In this document: one piece after another, positions 17,491 through 24,972 of the stretch
Layout of the letters: the number at the start of each line of letters is the position of its first letter
Numbering within the stretch: position 1 is the first letter of the stretch
DNA from: Salinirubellus salinus
GTDB lineage: Archaea; Halobacteriota; Halobacteria; Halobacteriales; Haloarculaceae
Direction: 5' to 3'
Assembly (NCBI RefSeq): GCF_025231485.1
Contig: NZ_CP104004.1
Location: 185,333-249,332, forward strand
DNA: 64,000 nt
Made by a program: the position numbers and the translations under genes
The notes under the pieces: generated by a model
The model's input: the letters and a program-made list of their open reading frames with translations, nothing else
What the model was told of the DNA's origin: nothing
Databases searched by the model: none

Positions 17491-18087
17491 ATGGTCAGAG
17501 TAGACGATTCGGGGGAGGTCACGAAGTGCTGGCTCGAGCCTGAGGAACTCTCCCTACTCGAGGAGGCAGCAGCCCGTGCTGACTGGCAGCGAGAGATCGC
17601 GATGATGCTCATGGGACGGTGTGGCCTCCGAGCGGACGAGGTGAACTACCCCGGCGATGCCGAACTCCGGAGGTCGGGGAAAGGCGACTGCTGGTTCGTC
17701 GAAGTCCGCGGGAAGAACACGCAGGGCGGAGACCCCAAACTCCGCGACGTATGGATGTCCGATGACGTGCAGGCGGTTATCCGACGGTTCTCCCGTGAAC
17801 GCGACCGCGAGACGGGTGAGGCGTGGGTACAGGCGTCTAATTCAAGTGTCCGCCGATGGGTGAAGGAATCCGCAAAGGAGGTCGCACAGGATGCCTCGCA
17901 GCCAGACCGCTGGCGACACGTGTCCAGCCACGACCTGCGACGGTCGTGGGCGACGTACCATCTTGTAGAACGGCAGGTGGATGTTCGGACGATGATGTCT
18001 ATTGGGGGATGGAGCGATTACTCGGCTATTGAGCCTTACCTCGCGGAGCCGACTGAAAGACACATAGGAGCCACAATGCGTGGGTAA
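17491..18087 (+). CDS. Short tyrosine recombinase (phage-integrase family)
   Basis: 198 residues from the ATG at 17491. The catalytic domain residues can be followed: Arg I in MGRCGLRADEV, a candidate Lys in VEVRGKNTQGG, the H-x-x-R box in SSHDLRRSWATYHL, and a final GGWSDYSAIEPYLAE with the Tyr nucleophile in EPYL. The usual His/Trp of box III is Trp here (GGW). The protein lacks the N-terminal SAM-like core-binding domain of XerC/D and most integrases, a form that recurs in haloarchaeal mobile elements. It probably catalyses integration/excision or dimer resolution. It lies about 0.75 kb outside the left inverted repeat of the transfer module, so it may act on that element or on the whole plasmid. 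Confidence 0.8.
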   Translation: MVRVDDSGEVTKCWLEPEELSLLEEAAARADWQREIAMMLMGRCGLRADEVNYPGDAELRRSGKGDCWFVEVRGKNTQGGDPKLRDVWMSDDVQAVIRRFSRERDRETGEAWVQASNSSVRRWVKESAKEVAQDASQPDRWRHVSSHDLRRSWATYHLVERQVDVRTMMSIGGWSDYSAIEPYLAEPTERHIGATMRG

Positions 18088-18303
18088 GGGTTTCCGCCTG
18101 CTGATAGATTAGACCAGTCGTGCTGAACACCCTCTCTATTCAATAGCGGTCTCGCCACATACTCATCATCTGCCAGTAGTGGCGTGCGAGATACAGAGGG
18201 TGTATTCAGCAGTTCGGCGCTGTCTTATTGCTACCCCCGAACGCTTAATGTTACTATGTCGGTGAGCGGAACGGTTTATTTGTCGAGTCTCCGTGTTGTA
18301 GAT

Positions 18304-18639
18304 ATGAGCAGCGGAGATGACGCTGAGTTCAGCGATGAGGAGATACGCGGCTACATGAATGATGTCGTCATTCTCATGTCTGGGTTCCTGCTGGTCATCG
18401 CTGTCGCTATCCTGTCGGTTGAACTTCTGCTTGGCCCACTCATCGCAGGTGTGATACCTGCGTTCTCGGGGAGTATCATCGACTGCACGTGGACTGGGAC
18501 TGAATCCGTCTGTACCGGTGGGGTTGGGCCGCAAGCCGCTCTTGCCGTCGCTGTCGGGCTTCCCTTGACCATCATTTGGCTGAACACGTATCAGAACCGA
18601 ATTCGCCCACTACTTGCTCGGCGAGGCATCGTACCGTAA
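18304..18639 (+). CDS. Small two-TM membrane protein
   Basis: 111 residues from the ATG at 18304. A charged N-terminus (SGDDAEFSDEEIRGYMNDV) is followed by VILMSGFLLVIAVAILSVELL, a second hydrophobic segment with PLIAGVIPAFSGSIIDC, a Cys-containing loop (DCTWTGTESVCTGG), and QAALAVAVGLPLTIIWLN. A C-terminal RIRPLLARRG tail ends it. The two Cys may form an extracytoplasmic disulfide. I do not recognise the family. It lies between the recombinase and the left module repeat. Confidence 0.55.
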   Translation: MSSGDDAEFSDEEIRGYMNDVVILMSGFLLVIAVAILSVELLLGPLIAGVIPAFSGSIIDCTWTGTESVCTGGVGPQAALAVAVGLPLTIIWLNTYQNRIRPLLARRGIVP

Positions 18640-18830
18640 GCAAAGCACCGAGGACGACCATCGGTTTCACAGACTCCACGCTCGCTCAGACGGGTGCCCG
18701 CGACCGACTCGCGCCCTGTATCTTGCACGCACTCTCTGTCAATTTCTGAGGATTTCAACAGAGCCTGACGCACTGTGCGTGTTCGCTGGCGCGATTCAAC
18801 TGGTTTCCGTGAGACATCGCCTCCGAGAAT

Positions 18831-18878
18831 CCTACGCAACAATTGACCTCCAAATTGAGTACACTGTGTTGCGTAGGA
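18831..18878. repeat. 48-bp inverted-repeat element, left copy
   Basis: Perfect arms CCTACGCAACA and TGTTGCGTAGG bound a 26-base centre. A second copy at 32722-32769 has the same arms, exactly the same total length and a partly conserved centre (AAYTGAMC at the left, TCACT/ACACTSTG at the right). It sits between the small membrane protein and the end of the DUF192 gene. The two copies bracket the whole transfer-like module. It may be an element end, a protein-binding site or a paired terminator. Confidence 0.6.
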
Positions 18879-18900
18879 ACAACAGCCCCCGTGACCTGAG

Positions 18901-19662
18901 TCAAGCGCTCGATCGGGGGGAACTCGGGGGACGGTATGGCTCGGGGACGACCACATCGGGTCCGTGTTCGTCCTCGATGATAGCGACGACAGTCGAACCG
19001 CCGTTGCGGACTCGCGGTGGGCCCCACTCGATTTGCACTGTGTCGCCGACGGCAATGTCGTTCTCAACCGTCCACAGGTATGGTACTTCGAGGACGTACT
19101 TCGCTCGCCCCCGATATTCCGTATAGGGTTCGCCGTCGGTTTCGAGTTCGCCGTGGTGGATGGTCGTGATGGTCCCGTCGGCGTCGATGAAGATGATATC
19201 GATGGGGAAGGTCATATCTCGCATGACGTAGGCACGCTCTTTCTCCTGTTTGTGGCGGAAGAACATCCCGTGGCCGGGGTCGAGCGACTCGGTTTCTGAG
19301 AGCCCGATGGCCAGTTCGCGCCACGTCGCGGCGACGGGGCCCTCGACAAATTCGAGGTAGCCACCATTTTCGTCGTAGATGGTCGCTGTCGCGTAGTTCG
19401 GCGACGTCAGATCAGAGTACATCGTGAATCCGACCCAGCCGACCATCGGCGCGAAGACGATGATGAGGACGGCGAGAACTCGGCGGTCTGTGAGGCGGTC
19501 GATGATTCGGCGGGCGGGCGTGTCTTCAGGGAATACCGGGAGATCGGTCGGGTCGATGACCTCCTCATCCACCGCCGTGTGCCCCGGTCGGTGCTGGTCT
19601 TCGTGATCGTGATTGTCGGTGTCTGTGCGGTCTGGAGTGTTTGAATTTGAGTCTGTAGTCAT
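18901..19662 (-). CDS. Membrane-anchored DUF192 protein
   Basis: 253 residues from the ATG at 19662 (MTTDSNSNTPDRTD); a longer frame upstream is Ser/Arg-rich noise. A disordered acidic/His-rich head is followed by one membrane helix (RVLAVLIIVFAPMVGWVGFTMY, about residues 75-97). The outer DUF192 domain has YVMRDMTFPIDIIFIDADGTI, YRGRAKYVLEVPYLWTVEND and VGDTVQIEW. DUF192 is a small beta-rich secreted domain of unknown biochemical role, widespread in archaea. It is the last gene of a four-gene minus-strand operon of membrane proteins in the transfer-like module. Its extracytoplasmic position suggests a role at the cell surface during transfer. Confidence 0.75.
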   Translation of the reverse strand: MTTDSNSNTPDRTDTDNHDHEDQHRPGHTAVDEEVIDPTDLPVFPEDTPARRIIDRLTDRRVLAVLIIVFAPMVGWVGFTMYSDLTSPNYATATIYDENGGYLEFVEGPVAATWRELAIGLSETESLDPGHGMFFRHKQEKERAYVMRDMTFPIDIIFIDADGTITTIHHGELETDGEPYTEYRGRAKYVLEVPYLWTVENDIAVGDTVQIEWGPPRVRNGGSTVVAIIEDEHGPDVVVPEPYRPPSSPRSSA

Positions 19663-19675
19663 GGAGGTGAGACGG

Positions 19676-20179
19676 TCAGAGGAGAATCCATGCGAGCGTG
19701 CTGAACACGTTGCCGCCGATACTCGCCCCGACGAGCGTGAGGCCGATGACGATACCCCGCCGCCCTCGGGCATTGGCGAGCGAGTCGCGGCTGCCGAACG
19801 CCCACCAGGTCATCCCGATGATGAAGACGGCGAGGCCTAGTGCTTCAAGTGCGAGACTGAGGGCAGTTGCGAGTTGTGAGATCGAGCTTGCGTGTGAACC
19901 CGTGACCGCGCCGTATGGCCAGCCGGCGGGGAGGAATCGAGACCCCAAGATAAACACGAGGACGTCGTAGAGGAGGTCGAGGCCTGTGATGGCGACGAAC
20001 CCGCTTGCGCCGCCGACAGCCATCCCCCGGTAGCGGTCCATCGAGCGGGCGTTCTTTGAGCCGTAGAACCATCCGATCACGCCGACTACGAGTGCGATGA
20101 GCATCCCGTAGCGCCCGAGTACCTCTGCGATCTGGTAGATCCGGAGGAAGGGCTCGACGAAGCCGCCGACGCTACTCAT
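19676..20179 (-). CDS. Four-TM membrane protein of the transfer module
   Basis: 167 residues from the ATG at 20179, overlapping the stop of the 849-residue gene (ATGA). Four hydrophobic segments can be seen: YGMLIALVVGVIGWFYG, MAVGGASGFVAITGLDLLYDVLVFIL, ATALSLALEALGLAVFIIGMTWWAFG, and IVIGLTLVGASIGGNVFSTLAW. The family is not recognised. The layout (small membrane protein with GxxxG-rich helices) resembles the neighbouring gene at 22709-23245, suggesting related roles in one membrane complex. It is translationally coupled within the operon. Confidence 0.6.
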   Translation of the reverse strand: MSSVGGFVEPFLRIYQIAEVLGRYGMLIALVVGVIGWFYGSKNARSMDRYRGMAVGGASGFVAITGLDLLYDVLVFILGSRFLPAGWPYGAVTGSHASSISQLATALSLALEALGLAVFIIGMTWWAFGSRDSLANARGRRGIVIGLTLVGASIGGNVFSTLAWILL

Positions 20180-22725
20180 GCTTTCTTCCCTCCGCCGCGT
20201 TTGGTCGTGCGGCGGCGCATTCGCACGTACCAGAACGCGAAGATACCGAGGGCAAGCCACTCGACGAAGATGAGGGTGTTATTGATCGCCCCGGAGATGT
20301 ACTCGCCGACGGTGCCGGCGGCTACGAAGGCAACGTCTCCCGGTGGAAGGAGATAGAGGATGCTGTCACCCTTGTAGTATGGGTTGTCCGGGCCGGTGTC
20401 CCATACATCGCCGTCGTACCTGGCTCGGAGGGTCATCCCGTCCCACGTAACTGAGGCACGCCCCTCAGAGTCGGTGGTGACGGTCCAGTTCGTTCCGTCT
20501 GCTTGGGTGACGGTGATGGTCTTGTTGTCGAGGAAGTTGCTGTTCGTATCGGTCAAGATGAGTGTGCCCTCGTGCCCTTCGCCGGTGGGTGAGCGATCTA
20601 TCTCCATCAGCCGAAGGACGGTTGGAGAGTAGGGTTTAGTGGAGACGTTGAGTTGGTCGTCGAGACTGCCTCCGAAGGGGTTGTCGGCAGTCGCCGTGGC
20701 CGTCTCGCCAGTTTCGAGGTCGTTGGAATTGAGGGTCACGACGTACTGCGTGTAGAGTTCGGTTGGTGCGTCGTTGTCCGTGTCGCTGACACCGGCAGGG
20801 AGCGGTGCTCCACCGGGTCGAGCTGCGACTTGCGTATCGACCGTTCGGAGGTAGCCCCAGCGTTGGGTTTCGACGGAGTCCTGTTGACGTGGGAACTCCA
20901 TCGTGACGTTGGCGACGCTCGTTTGATAGTGGTAGATGGCTGGCCAGCGGTCGCCTTGTGTGTGGGTTACGTCGTGTATGTTCGACCCGCTTGCCGTCCG
21001 GACTTCGACCGCGTCGTTCCGCGAGACGCCGTAGAAGCGCCACGGCGAGTCGATATTGACGACTTTCCCGTTGACGTCAACCTGAATCTGTCTCCACGGG
21101 TCGTGGGGAAGGTCCTGGTCGCCCGTCCACGTGATGAGCAGTCGGTCGTCGCCTTCACCGTCAATGTGAACGACGCTGATGTTGAGATTGGGCGAATCGA
21201 AGTCGGTGATCGTCACGGGGACGCTGTATTGTGTCGTGTGAGTGTACGTGCTCGTACTGGATTTCGACCATTCGTTGCACCGCGAACTCGTGATGCCCCA
21301 GCGACTTTCGACCTCGCTGGTCACCCGGAGCGTGGCGGTGAGGGTGTATTCCCCTCGGGGGTATTCGAGGGGCATACTCGACGGGTCTTCGATAGCAATC
21401 CAGGTTGTGTCACCGAATTTCGCCCAGTCGGATTCACCGCTGAATCCGGGGCGGTCGAGCTGGACAGAGGTGACTTCCGCACTAGAGTTGATGAGTTCGT
21501 ACTCGGCCCACTTCGTCCGGTCGTAGTAGTGCCAGTGGGTACTCTTGTGCGTGTGCGTAGAGTTATCGTGGGTGTGCGTTCGGCGGTGGATGTGCTTTAT
21601 CTTACACTGGTCATCGTAGCTGTAGTCTGGCGGTGCGATGGCTCGGTGGTCGAACGGGACGTAGGCTCCCCGCGTGGGGGTTCCGCCCACGACGTAACTA
21701 TCGCGATACCAGACGCCACCGAAGACGTAGTTGATGCCGACCCACGCATCGCGGACGGTGTCGAAGTTCGACTGCCCCCACTGTCGGGACATACTCGCGC
21801 CATCGCTGGTCGGATAGAGTTCTCGACCATTCACCGTCGGGATGGCGACGCGGTCGGAGTCTTGGGCGTACCGCGAATACTGGCCGGCGGCGTGGAGGTT
21901 TCGGTCTATCGTGTTCGAGTAGTACGCAGTGTGGATGAGCGCTTCCTCTGGGTTTGCCACGTAGAGTTCCTCCGCATTACGGTCCCACCTGACCTCGGCA
22001 TTATAGACGGGTTGCCATTCACCGTATTGGCTGGTGACGCGGACGAACCACTTTCCGTCGGTGCTCGTCGGGCCGTCATAGGTGTTGTTGCCGTGGACGA
22101 GGAGGAACTGCGTCTCCTGGTAGGAGGTGATATCGGCATAGCGCGTCCACCGATCTTGATACGGAACGGCTTGAAAATCGCTGAGGTCTCTGATGTAGAC
22201 GTCTTGCGTCGCGACGTATCGGAGTGTCTGTGAGGGTGATTGCGATTTGGCTTGGAGCTCGACCGGCCCATATGGATAGTCGTTCTCGAAGTAGCCGTTG
22301 TAGGAGATGTCACTCGGGTCGACGTCGTCGTCATTGTTCGCGAGGATACGGTAGGTATCGTCGTAGGACTTCTCGACACCGGGGTCTGGGGACGGGATTG
22401 CGGTGATAGCCCCCAGGCCAGCGGCGACGACGCTGACGGACGCGAGCAGGAGCGATCCCACGAGCGCTATCGTAATGCACGCGTGGATGTGCTGTGCGTA
22501 CCGCCCGTCGGTGCGCTTGGGCCGGGGGAGACTGAGACATCGCTCGGAGAGTCCGGTTCGGAATGCGCGACCAGCCGACGTGACACGCCCTCCCAGCGTG
22601 GTGTCGTCCTGGTGCGCTCCGGTCCCAGTCCCGGTCTCGGTCTTTGACTCGTCCTCGGTCTCGGGGTCGACCCGTTGACTGTCAGTATCGGCCCCCTTCC
22701 GGGGGAAGTCAGCCTGAGAGGACAT
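20176..22725 (-). CDS. 849-residue membrane-anchored surface protein with His-rich tract
   Basis: Starts at the ATG at 22725; a TTG six bases earlier is less likely. Residues 1-85 are cytoplasmic and polar. A first membrane helix (ACITIALVGSLLLASVSVVAAG) lies at about 90-115, about 690 extracytoplasmic residues follow, and a second helix (NNTLIFVEWLALGIFAFWYV) near the C-terminus ends in a basic RMRRRTTKRGGGKKA tail. The exposed part is rich in beta-strand, Tyr and Asn/Asp and carries N-glycosylation sequons. From Cys374 a tract reads CKIKHIHRRTHTHDNSTHTH and continues to about residue 400 with ten His, a possible metal site. A second Cys lies near SSRCNEW. A late domain (FLDNKTITVTQADGTNWTVTTDSEGRASV) looks like an Ig-type repeat. 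It could be an adhesin or mating-pair protein. Confidence 0.65.
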   Translation of the reverse strand: MSSQADFPRKGADTDSQRVDPETEDESKTETGTGTGAHQDDTTLGGRVTSAGRAFRTGLSERCLSLPRPKRTDGRYAQHIHACITIALVGSLLLASVSVVAAGLGAITAIPSPDPGVEKSYDDTYRILANNDDDVDPSDISYNGYFENDYPYGPVELQAKSQSPSQTLRYVATQDVYIRDLSDFQAVPYQDRWTRYADITSYQETQFLLVHGNNTYDGPTSTDGKWFVRVTSQYGEWQPVYNAEVRWDRNAEELYVANPEEALIHTAYYSNTIDRNLHAAGQYSRYAQDSDRVAIPTVNGRELYPTSDGASMSRQWGQSNFDTVRDAWVGINYVFGGVWYRDSYVVGGTPTRGAYVPFDHRAIAPPDYSYDDQCKIKHIHRRTHTHDNSTHTHKSTHWHYYDRTKWAEYELINSSAEVTSVQLDRPGFSGESDWAKFGDTTWIAIEDPSSMPLEYPRGEYTLTATLRVTSEVESRWGITSSRCNEWSKSSTSTYTHTTQYSVPVTITDFDSPNLNISVVHIDGEGDDRLLITWTGDQDLPHDPWRQIQVDVNGKVVNIDSPWRFYGVSRNDAVEVRTASGSNIHDVTHTQGDRWPAIYHYQTSVANVTMEFPRQQDSVETQRWGYLRTVDTQVAARPGGAPLPAGVSDTDNDAPTELYTQYVVTLNSNDLETGETATATADNPFGGSLDDQLNVSTKPYSPTVLRLMEIDRSPTGEGHEGTLILTDTNSNFLDNKTITVTQADGTNWTVTTDSEGRASVTWDGMTLRARYDGDVWDTGPDNPYYKGDSILYLLPPGDVAFVAAGTVGEYISGAINNTLIFVEWLALGIFAFWYVRMRRRTTKRGGGKKA

Positions 22726-23245
22726 GGTCAAGCAGGCGGATGAAGACGGGGAAGGCGAAGCCGATAATCGAGATGACGATGCCTGTAGTCGCCATCATGA
22801 ATCCGCGCCGTCGGTTGTTCAGAGAGGGGCTGATGAAGTACGCGATGATGCCGACAATCATCGTGATGAGGCCACTCCATTTGAGGAGGGTTCCGACCCA
22901 GCCGGGGACCCTGATTGCATCTTTCAAATCGGCAACGAGCGTGCTGAGGTCCGTGCCGGATTGTAAGGGAAGGATCGAAGCTCGCTGTGCATCCGGGGTC
23001 GAAAGGAGTGCGTCCGAGTAGAGTACTTGTGCACGCGTGAGCGTCTGTATGAGGTTGAGGTTATTGCCGAGTCGAAACCCGGATCCAAAGCCGAATCCGG
23101 GAGGTTGGAGCGGGCTGCAAGCTGCTCGAAGCGACGGGGCGACCGAGGAGGCCACGTCGATGGCTGTGCTGGGTAGTGAGAGAGGCCCGGCGAGGATGAG
23201 CCACCGGCTGGCGACATCGATGGCCTCTGGCTGTAGTGCTATCAT
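22709..23245 (-). CDS. Small membrane protein, first gene of the minus-strand transfer operon
   Basis: 178 residues from the ATG at 23245 (MIALQPEAIDVASR); upstream codons in frame lack a good context. The first two-thirds have moderately hydrophobic stretches (WLILAGPLSLPSTAIDVASS, LQSGTDLSTLVADLKDAIRV). Two membrane helices close the protein (LKWSGLITMIVGIIAYFI, GFMMATTGIVISIIGFAFPVFIRLL). It overlaps the start of the 849-residue gene by 17 bases, so co-translation is expected. The family is not recognised; a pilin-like or channel-like subunit is conceivable but unproven. Confidence 0.55.
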   Translation of the reverse strand: MIALQPEAIDVASRWLILAGPLSLPSTAIDVASSVAPSLRAACSPLQPPGFGFGSGFRLGNNLNLIQTLTRAQVLYSDALLSTPDAQRASILPLQSGTDLSTLVADLKDAIRVPGWVGTLLKWSGLITMIVGIIAYFISPSLNNRRRGFMMATTGIVISIIGFAFPVFIRLLDHVLSG

Positions 23246-23600
23246 GGGGAGGGTGTTCTCTCCACGCACCGTCTGGTGTAGCGACGGTGGTGTTTGGTAC
23301 AGCACGGGAGGCCATCTGCGGCTAAATACCCTCCTCGGTCACATCGGATGTGGTGCTACAGGGACCACATTGAATGTAGAAATGTGGGCGTGAAAACATC
23401 TTAGGGTCGGCTGGCTTACGGATGCCGATGGAAAATCCCGGTCATAACCAGTCGGTCGCTCACAATTCGAGCGACTGCCCGCCCACCCGAAATGGGCGCG
23501 AGTCTGCGGAGCGTCTCGAGACGCCCGGTGGGACTCGCGACGCTCCGGCGAGCGCCATCCGGGACTCTGTCCACAATCCAAACAACGGGAACACCCTCCT
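23246..23600. promoter_or_regulatory. Divergent intergenic region of the transfer module
   Basis: About 355 bases between two divergent operons of the module and so probably its main promoter region. On the minus strand GTATTTAG near 23322-23329 could be the TATA box for the surface-protein operon. CCACAT and ATGTGG arms form an imperfect palindrome at about 23365-23390, a candidate operator. No gene is seen. Confidence 0.4.
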
Positions 23601-24206
23601 ATGCCTGAAATCCAAGTTGATTGGCACTCTCAACAGGAGGCCGACCGCCTACGCGATCTCCGTGACCGACACGGGATGGTGTGGCGCGGCGTCCTACTCG
23701 AGGGGGCTAAACACGCAGAAAGTGTAGATTTGCTTAAGGCGCTCACAGAGCTCCACCCAGCACTCGCGACAACGCTCCCCAACCCGACCGGGGACGGCGC
23801 GGCCCCGAGCCGGTCGGAGCTGACCGAGGAGTTGCGAGAGCAGATTCGTGAGCAACAGCGCATCCGAGCGACGGCAGAGATCCCACTCTCTGCGTTCGAT
23901 GATGAAACGGACGCCAACACGCAACGACAGCGTGAGGGCAACATCGAGAGCGACCCTACTCCCGAAGTAGCGGGCGTGGAGGCACAGCCGTCGCGTGTTG
24001 ATACCGACCGAACGCGGGCGTACAAGCAGTGGGACGTACAGGAAGCCCGTGCCCTCGAAGACGGCGAGGTACTCCATCTCGATGCACACGCGGACGTGGG
24101 GGATGTGCTTCGCCACGAAGGGCAAGAGGCCGACCACCCTGATGACGAACTCGAGGAGTGGGAAGTCTATGACGACCATCTGTACGATTATAGCGGGGAC
24201 TACTGA
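23601..24206 (+). CDS. Small acidic protein, paralogue of the next gene
   Basis: 201 residues. Residues 1-40 (IQVDWHSQQEADRL, HGMVWRGVLLEGAKHA) match the N-terminus of the following gene (RIRITSQEEYEWL, YGLTWRGMLLKAEQRL) in the order of a beta-strand, a helix and a W-R-G-x-L-L helix. This is similar in shape to a short ribbon-helix-helix-like unit. The rest is acidic and low complexity, with a C-terminal DDELEEWEVYDDHLYDYSGDY. It is the first gene of the plus-strand transfer operon, divergent from the surface-protein operon; a DNA-binding regulator or accessory role is inferred. Confidence 0.55.
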   Translation: MPEIQVDWHSQQEADRLRDLRDRHGMVWRGVLLEGAKHAESVDLLKALTELHPALATTLPNPTGDGAAPSRSELTEELREQIREQQRIRATAEIPLSAFDDETDANTQRQREGNIESDPTPEVAGVEAQPSRVDTDRTRAYKQWDVQEARALEDGEVLHLDAHADVGDVLRHEGQEADHPDDELEEWEVYDDHLYDYSGDY

Positions 24207-24460
24207 TGGCGGGGAGTACCCGGATCAGAATCACGTCCCAGGAGGAGTACGAATGGCTCGACTCCGTTCGTGTAAAGTACGGACTCACCTGGCGTGGGAT
24301 GCTGTTGAAGGCCGAGCAGCGGTTGCTCGCCGCCGAACGTCACTGGCCGGAAGAGTTCCAGACACCAGAGCACCTCCGCGCGGGCGGCGTCGCCGGCGTT
24401 GCGAGTGACACCGGTGGTGACAGGGACGCGTCGGCAGAGACCGACGAGGTGGTTGGATGA
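24206..24460 (+). CDS. Small paralogue with W-R-G-x-L-L motif
   Basis: 84 residues; the ATG overlaps the preceding stop (TGATG). The N-terminal 40 residues resemble the preceding protein (see its W-R-G motif), followed by a short disordered tail. Tandem duplication and divergence of a small domain is the simplest reading. The stop overlaps the next ATG (ATGA), so it is part of the same coupled operon. No catalytic motif is visible. Confidence 0.55.
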   Translation: MAGSTRIRITSQEEYEWLDSVRVKYGLTWRGMLLKAEQRLLAAERHWPEEFQTPEHLRAGGVAGVASDTGGDRDASAETDEVVG

Positions 24461-24972
24461 GCAAGGACGTCCCGATGGCGTCGCATTTGCTTTCCTCGAA
24501 AGTGTTCGGTGTCTCGGCCCGGAAGCTTGCCGAGTCGTTGGGTCCGCCGCTCATCGTCCCAATCATCCTCTACGCGATTGGATTACCGCTCCTGGTCACG
24601 GCGCCGTTCGTGATTCTCGGGGCCATCGCTGGACTCGTTATCTACACACGGACGCCGGAGGGACAACGCCCGATTCGGTATGCAGCAGCGATGGTTCGCC
24701 ACTTCCGAGGGCGGACAGAGTACCTCTGGAAGCCCCCCGAGGCTGGCGACCACGATATCGCTTCGCGTGAGCCCTTCGAGGGCTGGATCACGGAGCGGCC
24801 AGACCCGGCTGGGAGTGGCAGTGTGAGTGAGAACGAGGGCGGGAACGAGAGTTACCGCTCGGATACTGTGGACAGAGAATTGACGGTGAATACGGATTCG
24901 GATGCGGATGCTGGGCCCGCTTCGGAGTGCCCCGCTGTGACGACAACGCTCGGAGAGACATACAATGACTGA
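24457..24972 (+). CDS. PrgI/VirB3-like small membrane protein
   Basis: 171 residues. After a short head (VFGVSARKLAESLG) two close membrane helices follow (PPLIVPIILYAIGLPLLVTA and PFVILGAIAGLVIYTRT, residues about 28-65). Then come a basic cytoplasmic part (RYAAAMVRHFRGRTEYLW), a P-x-x-W-type stretch and an acidic disordered tail. This is the architecture of PrgI/VirB3 proteins that sit ahead of VirB4 in type IV secretion operons. Position upstream of a VirB4-type ATPase and translational coupling on both sides support it. Sequence similarity is not strong enough to be certain. Confidence 0.5.
   Translation: MSKDVPMASHLLSSKVFGVSARKLAESLGPPLIVPIILYAIGLPLLVTAPFVILGAIAGLVIYTRTPEGQRPIRYAAAMVRHFRGRTEYLWKPPEAGDHDIASREPFEGWITERPDPAGSGSVSENEGGNESYRSDTVDRELTVNTDSDADAGPASECPAVTTTLGETYND

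Noticed and set aside
17376..17543. Small open frame overlapping the recombinase start
   Set aside because: Its end overlaps the recombinase in another frame, it has no recognised motif and the recombinase already has a family-typical start.
20653..22233. Plus-strand open frame of 526 codons
   Set aside because: It is the antisense shadow of the 849-residue surface-protein gene, is Val/Arg/Asp-rich and has no recognisable domain.
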